The notes: a model not told the origin generated them from the sequence alone. Shown: positions 27,514-35,149, numbered from the stretch's first letter. The stretch: DNA of 64,000 nucleotides from Rothia halotolerans (GCF_004136635.1 NZ_NOIU01000001.1:558001-622000); one strand, 5' to 3'. A program made the numbers and translations.

Positions 27514-27591
27514 CTAGGTGCACATGCAGCGGTCCTGGGTGCAGCGCGCTGCCGCGCCTACGGGCAGTTCGCTCTCATGGACGACCCTCAT
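27514..27591 (-). CDS. Candidate RiPP precursor peptide 2 (25 residues, Cys-rich C-terminus)
   Basis: An ATG at 27591 with a near-perfect ribosome site (GGGAGGTGAGAG) encodes 25 residues. The start is MRVVHESE and the rest is LPVGAAARCTQDRCMCT. It aligns with precursor 1 over its whole length: both have LPxG then AARC, and both end RCMCT, with one extra residue between the first two Cys here. The N-terminal half would be the leader bound by the RRE domain and the Cys-rich end the core. The stop-proximal 20 bases match those of precursor 1 at 19 positions. It is too short to be noticed by ordinary gene calling. Confidence 0.8.
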   Translation of the reverse strand: MRVVHESELPVGAAARCTQDRCMCT

Positions 27592-27678
27592 CTCTCACCT
27601 CCCCCACTCGGCACCGGCCGGAGTCCTCTCACGACCATCCGTTCGGATATCCTTCGAAAAGCGCGTCGAACGAGACGC

Positions 27679-27753
27679 CTAGGTGCACATGCATCGGTTA
27701 TTGCATCGGGCGGCGGAGCCCGCAGGCAGCTTTCTGCTGACCAGCAGTTTCAT
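27679..27753 (-). CDS. Candidate RiPP precursor peptide 1 (24 residues, Cys-rich C-terminus)
   Basis: An ATG at 27753 with AAAGGAGAGGTT directly upstream encodes 24 residues. The start is MKLLVSRK and the rest is LPAGSAARCNNRCMCT. It has no family I recognise. Three Cys lie in a C-x3-C-x-C pattern (C-x4-C-x-C in precursor 2). Gly12 followed by Ser/Ala resembles leader cleavage sites, but no protease gene is nearby. It is the first gene of the operon, 87 bases before precursor 2. The two genes are clearly a duplication that has since diverged in the leader, while the core pattern is conserved. Confidence 0.82.
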   Translation of the reverse strand: MKLLVSRKLPAGSAARCNNRCMCT

Positions 27754-27843
27754 AACCTCTCCTTTCCCCATCCCCCTGTGAGAAGACCCGCACGACGATG
27801 AAAGGCGTCCGAAACATCGCGACGCATCCGGTCGGCGGATTGC

Positions 27844-27912
27844 GAGAGATCCGGATCGTGGGAAGTGGATCTCTCTATTGCCATCGAAGCTTTTCCGGCA
27901 TCGGAACGTCAA
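27844..27912 (-). promoter_or_regulatory. Candidate promoter and dyad ahead of the precursor operon
   Basis: On the minus strand TTGACG (27912-27907) and TTCGAT (27888-27883) are 18 bases apart, giving a start near 27876. GAGAGATCC and GGATCTCTC (27844-27852 and 27867-27875) are perfect 9-base inverted repeats with a 14-base spacer. The dyad lies at the predicted +1 and could be an operator or a 5' RNA hairpin. The leader to precursor 1 would be about 120 bases. The rest of the gene-free stretch 27913-28133 shows nothing recognisable except lower GC (33 of 60 bases in 27901-27960). Confidence 0.45.
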
Positions 27913-28133
27913 AGAAAGGGAATTTCAGACGATTCGCGCAGAGCGCTGAGTGCCGTCACGACCTCGGGGGCGTCTCGTCCTGCGCGCGATCATCGCACGT
28001 CATGCCGGAAAGGAGTCTGCGCAGGGCGGAGATATCACTCGGATGACCAGCCTCAGACGCGTGGAGAGGGGGGTGAGAAGATGCCCGCCGGCCGAAGAGG
28101 GGCGGCCGCCGCGGGAGGATGCGGGCAGAGGAA

Positions 28134-28173
28134 AGCCCCTCCGGCTCCGACACGCGGTCGGACCGGAGGGGCT
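28134..28173 (-). terminator. Terminator hairpin of the pheA unit
   Basis: AGCCCCTCCGG (28134-28144) pairs with CCGGAGGGGCT (28163-28173), with an inner TCCGAC/GTCGGA stem at 28146-28162. On the minus strand it is followed by TTTCCT. It ends pheA transcription and separates it from the peptide cluster downstream. Confidence 0.8.
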
Positions 28174-28183
28174 GCCCCGCGGC

Positions 28184-29107
28184 CTACCCCTGGAGCCGCC
28201 GCACCCAGTCCCCCGCCTCGTTGAAGGCCTCGTCGGAGTTCTGGGGGCTCACCTTGGGGGCGACGCCGTCGGCCCGCGGGTACGAGCCCAGGAACTTGAC
28301 CCCCGGGGAGACCCGGTGCAGCCCGCGCAGGGCGTCGGCCATCCGGGCGTTGGCGATGTGCCCCTCGGCGTCGACCGAGAAGAAGTAGGAGCCCAGCGCC
28401 TCGCCGGTGGGCCGCGACTCGATCCGGGAGAGGTTCACGCCGCGGGCGGCGAACTGCTCCAGCAGGGCCATGAGCGCCCCCGCGTGGTCCTCGAGCAGGG
28501 GGATCACCACGGTGGTCTTGTCGGCACCGGTGGGCTCGGGCAGCGGGGCCTGCTCGCCGGTGACGAGCACGAAGCGGGTGACGGCGTTCGCCTTGTCGCC
28601 GATGTCGCTGGCCAGCACGCTCAGCTGCGGGTGCTGCTCGGCCACGATCGGGGAGCAGACCGCCGCCTCGTAGCCCGGCGAGCCCTCGGCCAGCAGACCC
28701 ACCGCGGCGGCCGCGGTGGAGGATCCCGGGATGTAGTCCACGTGGGGCAGGCGCTCCCCCATCCATCCGCGCACCTGCGCCCAGGCGTGCGAGTGGGTCG
28801 AGACGGAGCGCACGTCCTCCAGGAGCGTGCCCTCGGGGGCGACCAGGATGAACCGGATGGGGATCAGGGCCTCGCGGACGATCCTGAGGTCGCCGTCGGC
28901 GGCGATGGCGTCGAGGGTGGCGCTGACGCCGCCCTCGACCGAGTTCTCGATCGGCACCATGGCGGCGTCGACCTCGCCGGAGCGGACCTTGGCCAGCGCG
29001 GAGGCCACCGAGGCGGAGGGGATCCGCTCGGCGTCGTAGGCCTCATGCACGGACAGGAGGGCGGCCTCGGAGAACGTGCCCTCCGGGCCCAGGAACGTGT
29101 ACCTCAT
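28184..29107 (-). CDS. pheA: Prephenate dehydratase
   Basis: The 307-residue protein has a PDT catalytic domain: RYTFLGPEGTFSEAAL at the start, PIENSVEGGVSATLDA, and the catalytic Thr in NAVTRFVLV. An ACT regulatory domain (about residues 205-285) contains the Phe-binding ESRPTGEALGSYFF. It converts prephenate to phenylpyruvate in phenylalanine synthesis and should be feedback-inhibited by Phe. There is no chorismate mutase domain, as usual in actinobacteria. The ATG at 29107 is five bases after the stop of the rhodanese gene, so they share an operon. Confidence 0.95.
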   Translation of the reverse strand: MRYTFLGPEGTFSEAALLSVHEAYDAERIPSASVASALAKVRSGEVDAAMVPIENSVEGGVSATLDAIAADGDLRIVREALIPIRFILVAPEGTLLEDVRSVSTHSHAWAQVRGWMGERLPHVDYIPGSSTAAAAVGLLAEGSPGYEAAVCSPIVAEQHPQLSVLASDIGDKANAVTRFVLVTGEQAPLPEPTGADKTTVVIPLLEDHAGALMALLEQFAARGVNLSRIESRPTGEALGSYFFSVDAEGHIANARMADALRGLHRVSPGVKFLGSYPRADGVAPKVSPQNSDEAFNEAGDWVRRLQG

Positions 29108-29112
29108 GCGCG

Positions 29113-29442
29113 TCAGCGGACCTGGGGAGTCTGGCCGTTGTCGCTGACCATCGGCTTCTCGGCGTCCTGCCAGGCACCCATGCCGCCGACGACGTTGAGG
29201 GCGTCGAAGCCGTACTGGTTGAGGTAGGCGGTCACCCGCATCGAGCGGCCGCCGGAGCGGCAGATCACGTAGACGTCCTCGTCCAGCGGGACCTCGCCGT
29301 AGCGGGCGGGGATCTGGTCCATCGGGATGTGCTGCGCGCCGTCGATGTGCCCCTCGGCCCATTCGTAGTCCTCGCGCACGTCCAGGATCTTGGCGTCGGC
29401 GGGGATCTGCTCGACGCTGGCGGTGGGAACGGTGGCGTCCAT
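29113..29442 (-). CDS. Rhodanese-like domain protein
   Basis: The 109-residue single-domain rhodanese has the active-site loop VICRSGGRSMR, with the persulfide-forming Cys near residue 63, and the DVREDYEWAEGHIDGA substrate-side motif. It likely carries or transfers sulfane sulfur in the cytoplasm. Three consecutive in-frame starts exist (GTG 29448, ATG 29445, ATG 29442); AGGAG five bases before 29442 selects the last. It is followed at once by pheA. Confidence 0.88.
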   Translation of the reverse strand: MDATVPTASVEQIPADAKILDVREDYEWAEGHIDGAQHIPMDQIPARYGEVPLDEDVYVICRSGGRSMRVTAYLNQYGFDALNVVGGMGAWQDAEKPMVSDNGQTPQVR

Positions 29443-29674
29443 CATCACTCCTGAAATACTCGCGGCCGGCGGCGGCGCCGTCGGCCTCTCGGCTGTCCTC
29501 CCACCAACCTACCGCGCCGGGACCGCTATCACGACGCCGTCCGCCGCCACCGGTCCGGGAGAATCCGCGTTCCGGTCACAAAGACCCATTTGCCATCCCA
29601 CCGGAGGCGGGTATTAGCTATGCTCATCACGAATCGGCGTTTTCGCCTCGCAGGCATCTAAGGAGATGGCGGCC

Positions 29675-30709
29675 ATGGACTTCACCCCCTGGCAGGGACG
29701 CGACGAGGGTCCCGGAGCGATCCACACCCGATGGCACCACATGGTGTACGAGGGGCAGCAGCAGACGGGCGAGGAGGCCCAGAGCATGGCGATCGTCGGC
29801 TTCGAGTCCGACGAGGGGACGGTCCGCAACCAGGGCCGCCCGGGCGCGGCCGAGGGCCCGGACAAGATCCGCCACGCCCTGGCCCAGCTCGCCTTCCACG
29901 GCGCGAACGTGGTGCACGACCGCGGCAACGTGCGCGTGGACGGACACGAACTCGAGGCCGCCCAGCAGGAGGCCGGCCGGGTCTTCTCCGAGGTCATCAG
30001 CGAGCACCGGCTCACGGTGGTGCTCGGTGGCGGCCATGAGACCTCCTACGCCACCTACCGCGGCCTCCGCGAGTCCGGCGCCCTGGACGGCGTCAAGACC
30101 TGGGGCGTGCTCAGCCTGGACACCCACTTCGGCCTGCGCCGGCACCCCGTCCCCACCGCGGTCACCGCCTTCCGCCAGGTGCACCAGGAGGAGGAGGGCA
30201 CCGGCCGGGACTTCCGCTACTCGGTGATCGGTGTCAGCGAGCCGGACAACACCCGCGCGCAGTTCGAGAACGCGCAGAAGCACGGGGCCGCCTACCTCAA
30301 GGACACCGACTGCTGCGAGAGCCGGCTGGAGGAGGTGCTGCGCTTCGTCGACGAGCAGCTCGAGCCGCTGGACCTGGTGCACCTGAGCCTGGACCTCGAC
30401 GTGCTGCCCGGCTGGGTGGCCCCCGGCGTCAGCGCCCCCGCGACCCTCGGCGTGCCGCCGATCGTGGTGGAGGAGATCTGCAAGCGCGTGGCCGCCAGCG
30501 GCAAGGTCGCGGTGGTCGACGTCGTCGGGATGAACCCCCGCTTCGACACCGACGACCGCACCGCCCGGATCGCCGCGCGGCTGGTCAACTGGATCGCGAT
30601 CACCAGCTTCGACCGCCCCGCCGCGGACGCGCCCGCCTCCGAGGCCCACGACGAGCTGCTCTCCGCCCGGGAGCGCTCGATGGGGGCCTCCCGCCTCTCC
30701 TCGGTCTGA
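29675..30709 (+). CDS. Arginase-family hydrolase (formimidoylglutamase/agmatinase-like) lacking one metal ligand
   Basis: The 344-residue ureohydrolase-fold protein has GGGHETSYATY (His121), SLDTHFGLR (Asp149, His151) and LSLDLDVLPGWVAPGVSAP (Asp240, Asp242). Its overall form, especially DVLP..VAPGVSAP, matches HutG formimidoylglutamase, which makes glutamate and formamide from histidine breakdown. The usual DxHxD motif is DTHFG here, so the third ligand (position 153) is Gly. No hut genes are nearby. The start at 29675 has AGGAG nine bases upstream; an ATG at 29666 overlaps that site. Confidence 0.78.
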   Translation: MDFTPWQGRDEGPGAIHTRWHHMVYEGQQQTGEEAQSMAIVGFESDEGTVRNQGRPGAAEGPDKIRHALAQLAFHGANVVHDRGNVRVDGHELEAAQQEAGRVFSEVISEHRLTVVLGGGHETSYATYRGLRESGALDGVKTWGVLSLDTHFGLRRHPVPTAVTAFRQVHQEEEGTGRDFRYSVIGVSEPDNTRAQFENAQKHGAAYLKDTDCCESRLEEVLRFVDEQLEPLDLVHLSLDLDVLPGWVAPGVSAPATLGVPPIVVEEICKRVAASGKVAVVDVVGMNPRFDTDDRTARIAARLVNWIAITSFDRPAADAPASEAHDELLSARERSMGASRLSSV

Positions 30710-30738
30710 TCGGGACGGCCCCGCCCGGGGCCTCCCGC

Positions 30739-30765
30739 GGCCCGGCGTCCCCGCGACGCCGGGCC
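30739..30765 (+). terminator. Terminator hairpin after the arginase-family gene
   Basis: An 11-base perfect stem (30739-30749 with 30755-30765) has a 5-base loop and is followed by TTCGCGTT. It lies 30 bases after the stop codon. Confidence 0.75.
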
Positions 30766-30893
30766 CTTCGCGTTGCGCCGGGGCCCATCCCCGCCCTGCG
30801 CGCCGGGCGTCCCGCCCCGGCCCTCCCCGACATCCAGCCGCTCTCTTGTGGATATCCGCCCCACCGGCCCCTTCCGAGGGCTAGATTGGTGGC

Positions 30894-32528
30894 ATGGGAA
30901 ACAGAGCAGGCACCCCGGCCGAACCTCGGGATCTCGTCGACCTCACCGCACTGCGGGACGCGTACTACGACGTCGCCCCCGATCCGGGCGACCCCGGCCA
31001 GCGGGTCGCCTTCGGCACCTCCGGGCACCGCGGCAGCGCGCTGAAGAGCTCCTTCAACGAGGCGCACATCGCCGCGATCACCCAGGCGATCGTCGAGTAC
31101 CGCGCGGGCCAGGGGTACACCGGCCCGCTGTTCATGGGGCGGGACACCCACGCGCTCTCCGGGCCCGCCCAGGAGACCGCGCTGGAGGTGCTGGCCGCCA
31201 ACGGCGTCCTGGTCATGCTGGACGCGCGGGACGGCTACGTCCCCACCCCCGCCCTCTCGCACGCGATCCTGCGGCACAACGCGCGGCCGGGGGCCCCGAG
31301 CGCCGATGGCATCGTCATCACCCCCAGCCACAACCCGCCCTCCGACGGCGGGTTCAAGTACAATCCGCCCCACGGCGGACCGGCGGACGCCGACGCGACG
31401 GAGTGGATCGCGGACCGGGCCAACGCGCTGCTGGAGAGCGGGCTCGCCGGCGTCGCCCGCATCCCGTACGAGCGCGCCCGCGCGGCGGAGACCACCCGCA
31501 CCTACGACTACCTGGAGCACTACGTCGCGGAGCTCCCCGACGTCGTGGACCTCGAGGCGATCAGGGCCTCGGGGCTGCGCATCGGCGCGGATCCCATGGG
31601 CTCGGCCTCGGTGGGGTACTGGATCGAGATCGCGGAGCGCTTCGGCCTGGACATGACCGTGGTGAACCCCGAGGTCGACCCGCAGTGGGGGTTCATGACC
31701 CTCGACTGGGACGAGAAGATCCGGATGGACTGCTCCTCCCCGCACGCGATGGCCTCGCTGATCTCCGCCCGGGACCGGTACGACATCGCGACCGGCAACG
31801 ACGCGGACACCGACCGGCACGGCATCGTGACCCCCGACGCCGGGCTGATGAACCCCAACCACTACCTCGCGGTGGCCGTGGACTACCTCTACCGGAACCG
31901 CTCGGGGTGGCCCGGGGGCGCCGGCGTCGGCAAGACCCTGGTCTCCTCCTCGGTCATCGACCGGGTCGCCGAGTCGCTGGGGCGCCGCCTGGTGGAGGTC
32001 CCGGTCGGCTTCAAGTACTTCGTCGCGGGCCTGCTGGACGGCAGCCTGGGCTTCGGGGGCGAGGAGTCCGCCGGCGCGTCCTTCCTGCGCCGCGACGGCC
32101 GCGCCTGGAGCACCGACAAGGACGGGATGATCATGGCCCTGCTCGCCTCGGAGATCACCGCGGTCACCGGCAGGACCCCGTCCCAGCGGTACGCGGAGCT
32201 GACCGAGCGGTTCGGCGAGCCCAGCTACGCGCGCATCGACGCCCCCGCGGACCGGGAGCAGAAGGCGAAGCTCAAGCGGCTCTCCCCCGCCGACGTCGCC
32301 GCCGCGGAGCTCGCCGGGGAGTCCATCACGGCCAAGCTGACGGAGGCGCCGGGCAACGGCGCCGCGATCGGCGGGCTGAAGGTCCAGACGGAGAACGCGT
32401 GGTTCGCCGCCCGCCCCTCGGGCACGGAGGACGTCTACAAGATCTACGCGGAGTCCTTCAACGGCCCCGAGCACCTGAAGCGGGTCCAGGACGAGGCGAA
32501 GCAGATCGTCGACGCCGTGATCGCCTAG
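30894..32528 (+). CDS. pgm: Phosphoglucomutase (alpha-D-glucose phosphate-specific)
   Basis: The 544-residue protein has the N-terminal [13 protein letters not shown], the phosphoserine loop [13 protein letters not shown] (Ser near residue 146) and the Mg-binding loop DADTDRHG. It interconverts glucose 1-phosphate and glucose 6-phosphate, linking glycolysis with glycogen and cell-wall sugar synthesis. Length is typical of the Pgm (not ManB) branch. The ATG follows TAGATT (30882-30887) and six bases, so the mRNA should be leaderless. Confidence 0.95.
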   Translation: MGNRAGTPAEPRDLVDLTALRDAYYDVAPDPGDPGQRVAFGTSGHRGSALKSSFNEAHIAAITQAIVEYRAGQGYTGPLFMGRDTHALSGPAQETALEVLAANGVLVMLDARDGYVPTPALSHAILRHNARPGAPSADGIVITPSHNPPSDGGFKYNPPHGGPADADATEWIADRANALLESGLAGVARIPYERARAAETTRTYDYLEHYVAELPDVVDLEAIRASGLRIGADPMGSASVGYWIEIAERFGLDMTVVNPEVDPQWGFMTLDWDEKIRMDCSSPHAMASLISARDRYDIATGNDADTDRHGIVTPDAGLMNPNHYLAVAVDYLYRNRSGWPGGAGVGKTLVSSSVIDRVAESLGRRLVEVPVGFKYFVAGLLDGSLGFGGEESAGASFLRRDGRAWSTDKDGMIMALLASEITAVTGRTPSQRYAELTERFGEPSYARIDAPADREQKAKLKRLSPADVAAAELAGESITAKLTEAPGNGAAIGGLKVQTENAWFAARPSGTEDVYKIYAESFNGPEHLKRVQDEAKQIVDAVIA

Positions 32529-32549
32529 CCGGCGGCTCTTCCCGCCGGC
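32528..32549. terminator. Small terminator hairpin after pgm
   Basis: GCCGGCGG (32528-32535) pairs with CCGCCGGC (32542-32549) over a 6-base loop. It sits between convergent genes and overlaps the final base of the pgm stop codon. Confidence 0.55.
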
Positions 32550-32567
32550 CAGGCCGGGCCGGCGGGC

Positions 32568-33140
32568 TCAGTAGCCCGAGTTCGCCACCACCGTGATCAT
32601 GACGATCACGAACACGATGTAGGCGACGAAGAACAGGGCCAGCAGCCCGCCGAGGATCGTGGAGATCCAGCCCAGGACCCGGCCCGCCGTGGCGTCCGCT
32701 CCCCCGCGCTCGGCCTTGCCGGCCTGGGAGAGGGCGATCGGCCCCAGGATGACGCCGACGATGGTCACCACGACGCCCACGATCCCCAGGATCATGGCGG
32801 TCTGGGCCTGGGTCTGGGCCTGCGCGGTGGCGGGTCCCCGCTGCGCCAGCGCCGGCGCGGCGTAGGGGTCGCCCGCTTGCCCCGGGGCGCCGTAGACCTC
32901 GGCCGGCTCGCGGCCGTAGGGTTCTCCCGCCGCGTAGCCCTGCGTTCCGTAGCCCGCCGACTGGTAGCCGGGGGCCTCGTAGCCGGGAGCCTCGTACCCG
33001 GAGCTCCCGTAGCTCGGGGATTCGTAGCCGTAGCCGCTCGAGGACTGCTGGGAGTCCCCGGCGGACGCGCCGCCGGCGGGGGTCTCGTAGCCGTCCCGGG
33101 GGTCGGATCCGCTGTTCTCGTGGTTCGGGCGCTCGCTCAT
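32568..33140 (-). CDS. DUF4190-type membrane protein with Tyr/Gly-rich N-terminus
   Basis: The 190-residue protein has a low-complexity first 90 residues with repeated GY-x2-5 units (SSGYEAPGYEAPGY and similar). A Gln/Ala stretch and then two transmembrane helices follow (about 114-138 and 158-187), the DUF4190 pattern seen in actinobacterial membrane proteins (AMILGIVGVV, then GPIALSQAGKAE). The disordered part faces the cytoplasm if the usual topology holds. Function is unknown. The start follows TACGCT (33147-33152) and six bases, so it is leaderless. Confidence 0.8.
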   Translation of the reverse strand: MSERPNHENSGSDPRDGYETPAGGASAGDSQQSSSGYGYESPSYGSSGYEAPGYEAPGYQSAGYGTQGYAAGEPYGREPAEVYGAPGQAGDPYAAPALAQRGPATAQAQTQAQTAMILGIVGVVVTIVGVILGPIALSQAGKAERGGADATAGRVLGWISTILGGLLALFFVAYIVFVIVMITVVANSGY

Positions 33141-33173
33141 GGCTCCAGCGTACCCAACATCCGCCCGTCCGGA

Positions 33174-34817
33174 TCAGCCCCCGCCGCGCCGATCCTCGGA
33201 GGTGACCAGGCGATACGCGCGTCGATGGCTGCGCGGCGGGGCCGTGGCCGCCAGCCGTCCGGCGTCGATCATCCGCCGCAGCAGCCGGTTCGCGGCCGAC
33301 TGTGAGAGCCCCAGCCGCTCCTGCACCCGCTGGCTGGTGACCGGCGCCCGGCTCTCGAGCAGCAGGCGCAGCAGCTCCTCCTCGTGCGGGTAGCCGGGAG
33401 CCCGTCCCGCCGCGGGGAGCCTCCGGGGGCCCGCGGACGCCGCGAGCCGCGGTGCTCCCGGGGCGGGGTCGGGAGCTGGGCCCGCGCCGAGGGCACGCTG
33501 CCGGGCGGCTGCGCCATCGCCCGGGCCGGCGGCGCCGGAGGACGGAGGCGCGGGGTCGGCGGCCGCTTCGGACGGGGCGCGGCGCAGGATGACGGTGACC
33601 GAGGTCGGCGTCGCCCGGAACTCGGGAGGGTCCTTGCCGGCCCGCTCCATCGCGAAGGCCATCCTGGCCAGTCCGGAGCCGCGGTTCTCGCACACCGAGG
33701 CCCCCGTCCGCGGCATCCTGACTTCCTCCAGGAGCTTGGCCAGCGCGGCGTTGCGGGAGGAGGAGACGGCGGCGCGGCCCAGCTCCTCGGCCCGGATGCC
33801 GCCGTACAGGCCGCCGGGGCTGCGGACCTCCAGGCGATCCGAGTACATCTCCAGCTGCACCTGGATCCCCCGGGCGTAGGGGCTGTAGTCCCGGTGCATG
33901 ACGGCGTTGGTGATGGCCTCGCGCACGGCGACGTCGGGGTAGTCGAAGACGTCGGTGCGGCCGCGGCCGGTGATGACCGCCGCGCGGTGGGAGTTGCGGC
34001 GCACGGCGTCGACCGCGGCCGTGATCATGGCCGGGATGCTCCCGTTGAAGGACTGGTTGTCGGTGAACGCCATGCCCTCCGGCCCCAGCACGCCCAGCGA
34101 GGCCCCCGGCACCGCGACGAAGGTGATGGTCAGCTGCGGGAAGAACTCCTGCGGGTAGACGCCCAGGGCCAGCAGGCCCGCCAGGGTCGGCCTGGCGCTC
34201 TTGTGCGGCTCCGCGATGACGTTGAGCCGCTTGAGCGCGACGTGCCGCTCCACCCCCATGAACGCCGAGGGCGTGCGGTACTCGGCGCTCTCCAGCAGGT
34301 TGCTCACCGCCGTCGCGCTGAGGAGCTCCTGGCTGCCGCCCTCCACGGTCTCGCGGTCGTACTCCGGCTGGATGCCGTTCTCCCGCAGCTGGGAGACCTC
34401 GTACTCGGAGAGCTTGTGGTCGCCCTCCCCGATCCGGACGTAGGAACCCCCGTAGGCCCCCTTGTGGGAGACGAAGCACGGCTTCTCGAAGTAGGGGAGC
34501 TCCTCGACGTCGGCCCGGACCAGCCGGTGCCCCTCGAACTCCTCGATCGAGAGCTCGACGGCGGGGTGCGGGGTGAGCTTGGAGCGCACGGCGTTGGAGA
34601 CGGCGTCGTGCACCCGCTGGGCGTTGAAGCCCGGGATCGGCAGGAAGCTCTTGTCCCGGAGGCCGAACAGGATGGTGCCGCCGGAGCCGTTGGCGAAGGC
34701 GCTCATGGTCTCCAGCGCGGACTGGGGGAAGCCGTGCAGGGCGGCCTTGACCTCGACCTCCGTGGACTCCGATCCGGAGGCCCTCAGCCGCGCGATGAGC
34801 TGCCGGGTGCTTCTCAT
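33174..34817 (-). CDS. AlbA_2/Schlafen-type ATP-binding regulator with C-terminal winged helix
   Basis: The protein of about 547 residues has an N-terminal AlbA_2 domain (ESTEVEVKAALHG, then SAFANGSGGTILFGL, about residues 12-130). A HATPase_c_4-like domain follows (REAITNAVMHRDYS, then RSPGGLYGGI, about 280-410), then a Pro/Ala-rich linker and a winged helix (VTSQRVQERLGLSQSAANRLLRRMIDAGRL). Such proteins are usually called putative transcriptional regulators or RecG-related. Its promoter holds repeated CATAGTC motifs, one overlapping the start, which suggests autoregulation. Starts at 34823 and 34835 are alternatives; 34817 fits a leaderless transcript from TAGGAT (34825-34830). Confidence 0.8.
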   Translation of the reverse strand: MRSTRQLIARLRASGSESTEVEVKAALHGFPQSALETMSAFANGSGGTILFGLRDKSFLPIPGFNAQRVHDAVSNAVRSKLTPHPAVELSIEEFEGHRLVRADVEELPYFEKPCFVSHKGAYGGSYVRIGEGDHKLSEYEVSQLRENGIQPEYDRETVEGGSQELLSATAVSNLLESAEYRTPSAFMGVERHVALKRLNVIAEPHKSARPTLAGLLALGVYPQEFFPQLTITFVAVPGASLGVLGPEGMAFTDNQSFNGSIPAMITAAVDAVRRNSHRAAVITGRGRTDVFDYPDVAVREAITNAVMHRDYSPYARGIQVQLEMYSDRLEVRSPGGLYGGIRAEELGRAAVSSSRNAALAKLLEEVRMPRTGASVCENRGSGLARMAFAMERAGKDPPEFRATPTSVTVILRRAPSEAAADPAPPSSGAAGPGDGAAARQRALGAGPAPDPAPGAPRLAASAGPRRLPAAGRAPGYPHEEELLRLLLESRAPVTSQRVQERLGLSQSAANRLLRRMIDAGRLAATAPPRSHRRAYRLVTSEDRRGGG

Positions 34818-34876
34818 AGTCATGATCCTAGTCACATAGTCGCCTCATAGTCACGGAACGGGAAGGGGACTATGAG
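34813..34876. promoter_or_regulatory. Cluster of CTCATAGTC repeats at the AlbA_2 gene promoter
   Basis: CTCATAGTCA occurs at 34813-34822 and again at 34844-34853, with ACATAGTC between them (34834 onward) and CCTAGTCAC at 34827. The inverted form GACTATGAG is at 34868-34876, giving a 9-base inverted repeat with the copy at 34844. The sites cover the predicted -35, -10 (TAGGAT) and start codon of the minus-strand gene. This looks like a multi-site operator. Confidence 0.65.
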
Positions 34877-34907
34877 CCGTCCCGCCCGCCAGGACGGGCG
34901 GGACGGC
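34876..34907. terminator. Hairpin between the divergent AlbA_2 and OPT genes
   Basis: A 13-base perfect stem (34876-34888 with 34895-34907) has a 6-base loop. Lying between divergent promoters, it may insulate them or act on a transcript from either side; its role is unclear. Confidence 0.5.
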
Positions 34908-35149
34908 GGAGAGGACGGTTGACCATGTCCGGCCGGGAATATGTCGGGCGGCGGAGCGCGCCATAAGATGGGGACGCTAAACTTCGGCTCCTCTCGGAGC
35001 CCCTCCGGGCCGTCTCCGGCACGGCCCGCGACACCATCACCGCCCCAGTTCCTGCCGCGCGACCGCCCGGCGATCCGATCAGGATCTGGCACGCCCCGCA
35101 CTCCCGCCGCGCACCGGCGAGGCCCGGGGTCGTCGAGAAGGGAATCGCT
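34908..35149 (+). promoter_or_regulatory. Upstream region and structured leader of the OPT transporter gene
   Basis: TAAGAT near 34964 is a candidate -10 box, giving a leader of about 170 bases. The leader contains two short perfect hairpins, GGCTCC/GGAGCC (34986-35001) and GGGCCGT/ACGGCCC (35007-35027). It matches no riboswitch class I know. No further gene is seen here. Confidence 0.3.

Noticed and set aside
27384-27740. A 118-residue plus-strand frame through the precursor region
   Set aside because: It is antisense to both precursors and to the acyltransferase start, has no ribosome site and no recognisable domain.
22064-27912. Assignment of the peptide cluster to lanthipeptides, azole (TOMM) peptides or lasso peptides
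   Set aside because: No lanthionine synthetase, YcaO, radical SAM, or lasso B/C proteins are present, and the precursor cores contain almost no Ser or Thr.
27798-28046. An 82-residue plus-strand frame (MKGVRNIATHP onward) upstream of the precursors
   Set aside because: There is no ribosome site, it overlaps the operon promoter on the other strand, and it lacks domain features. It could not be supported as a regulator.
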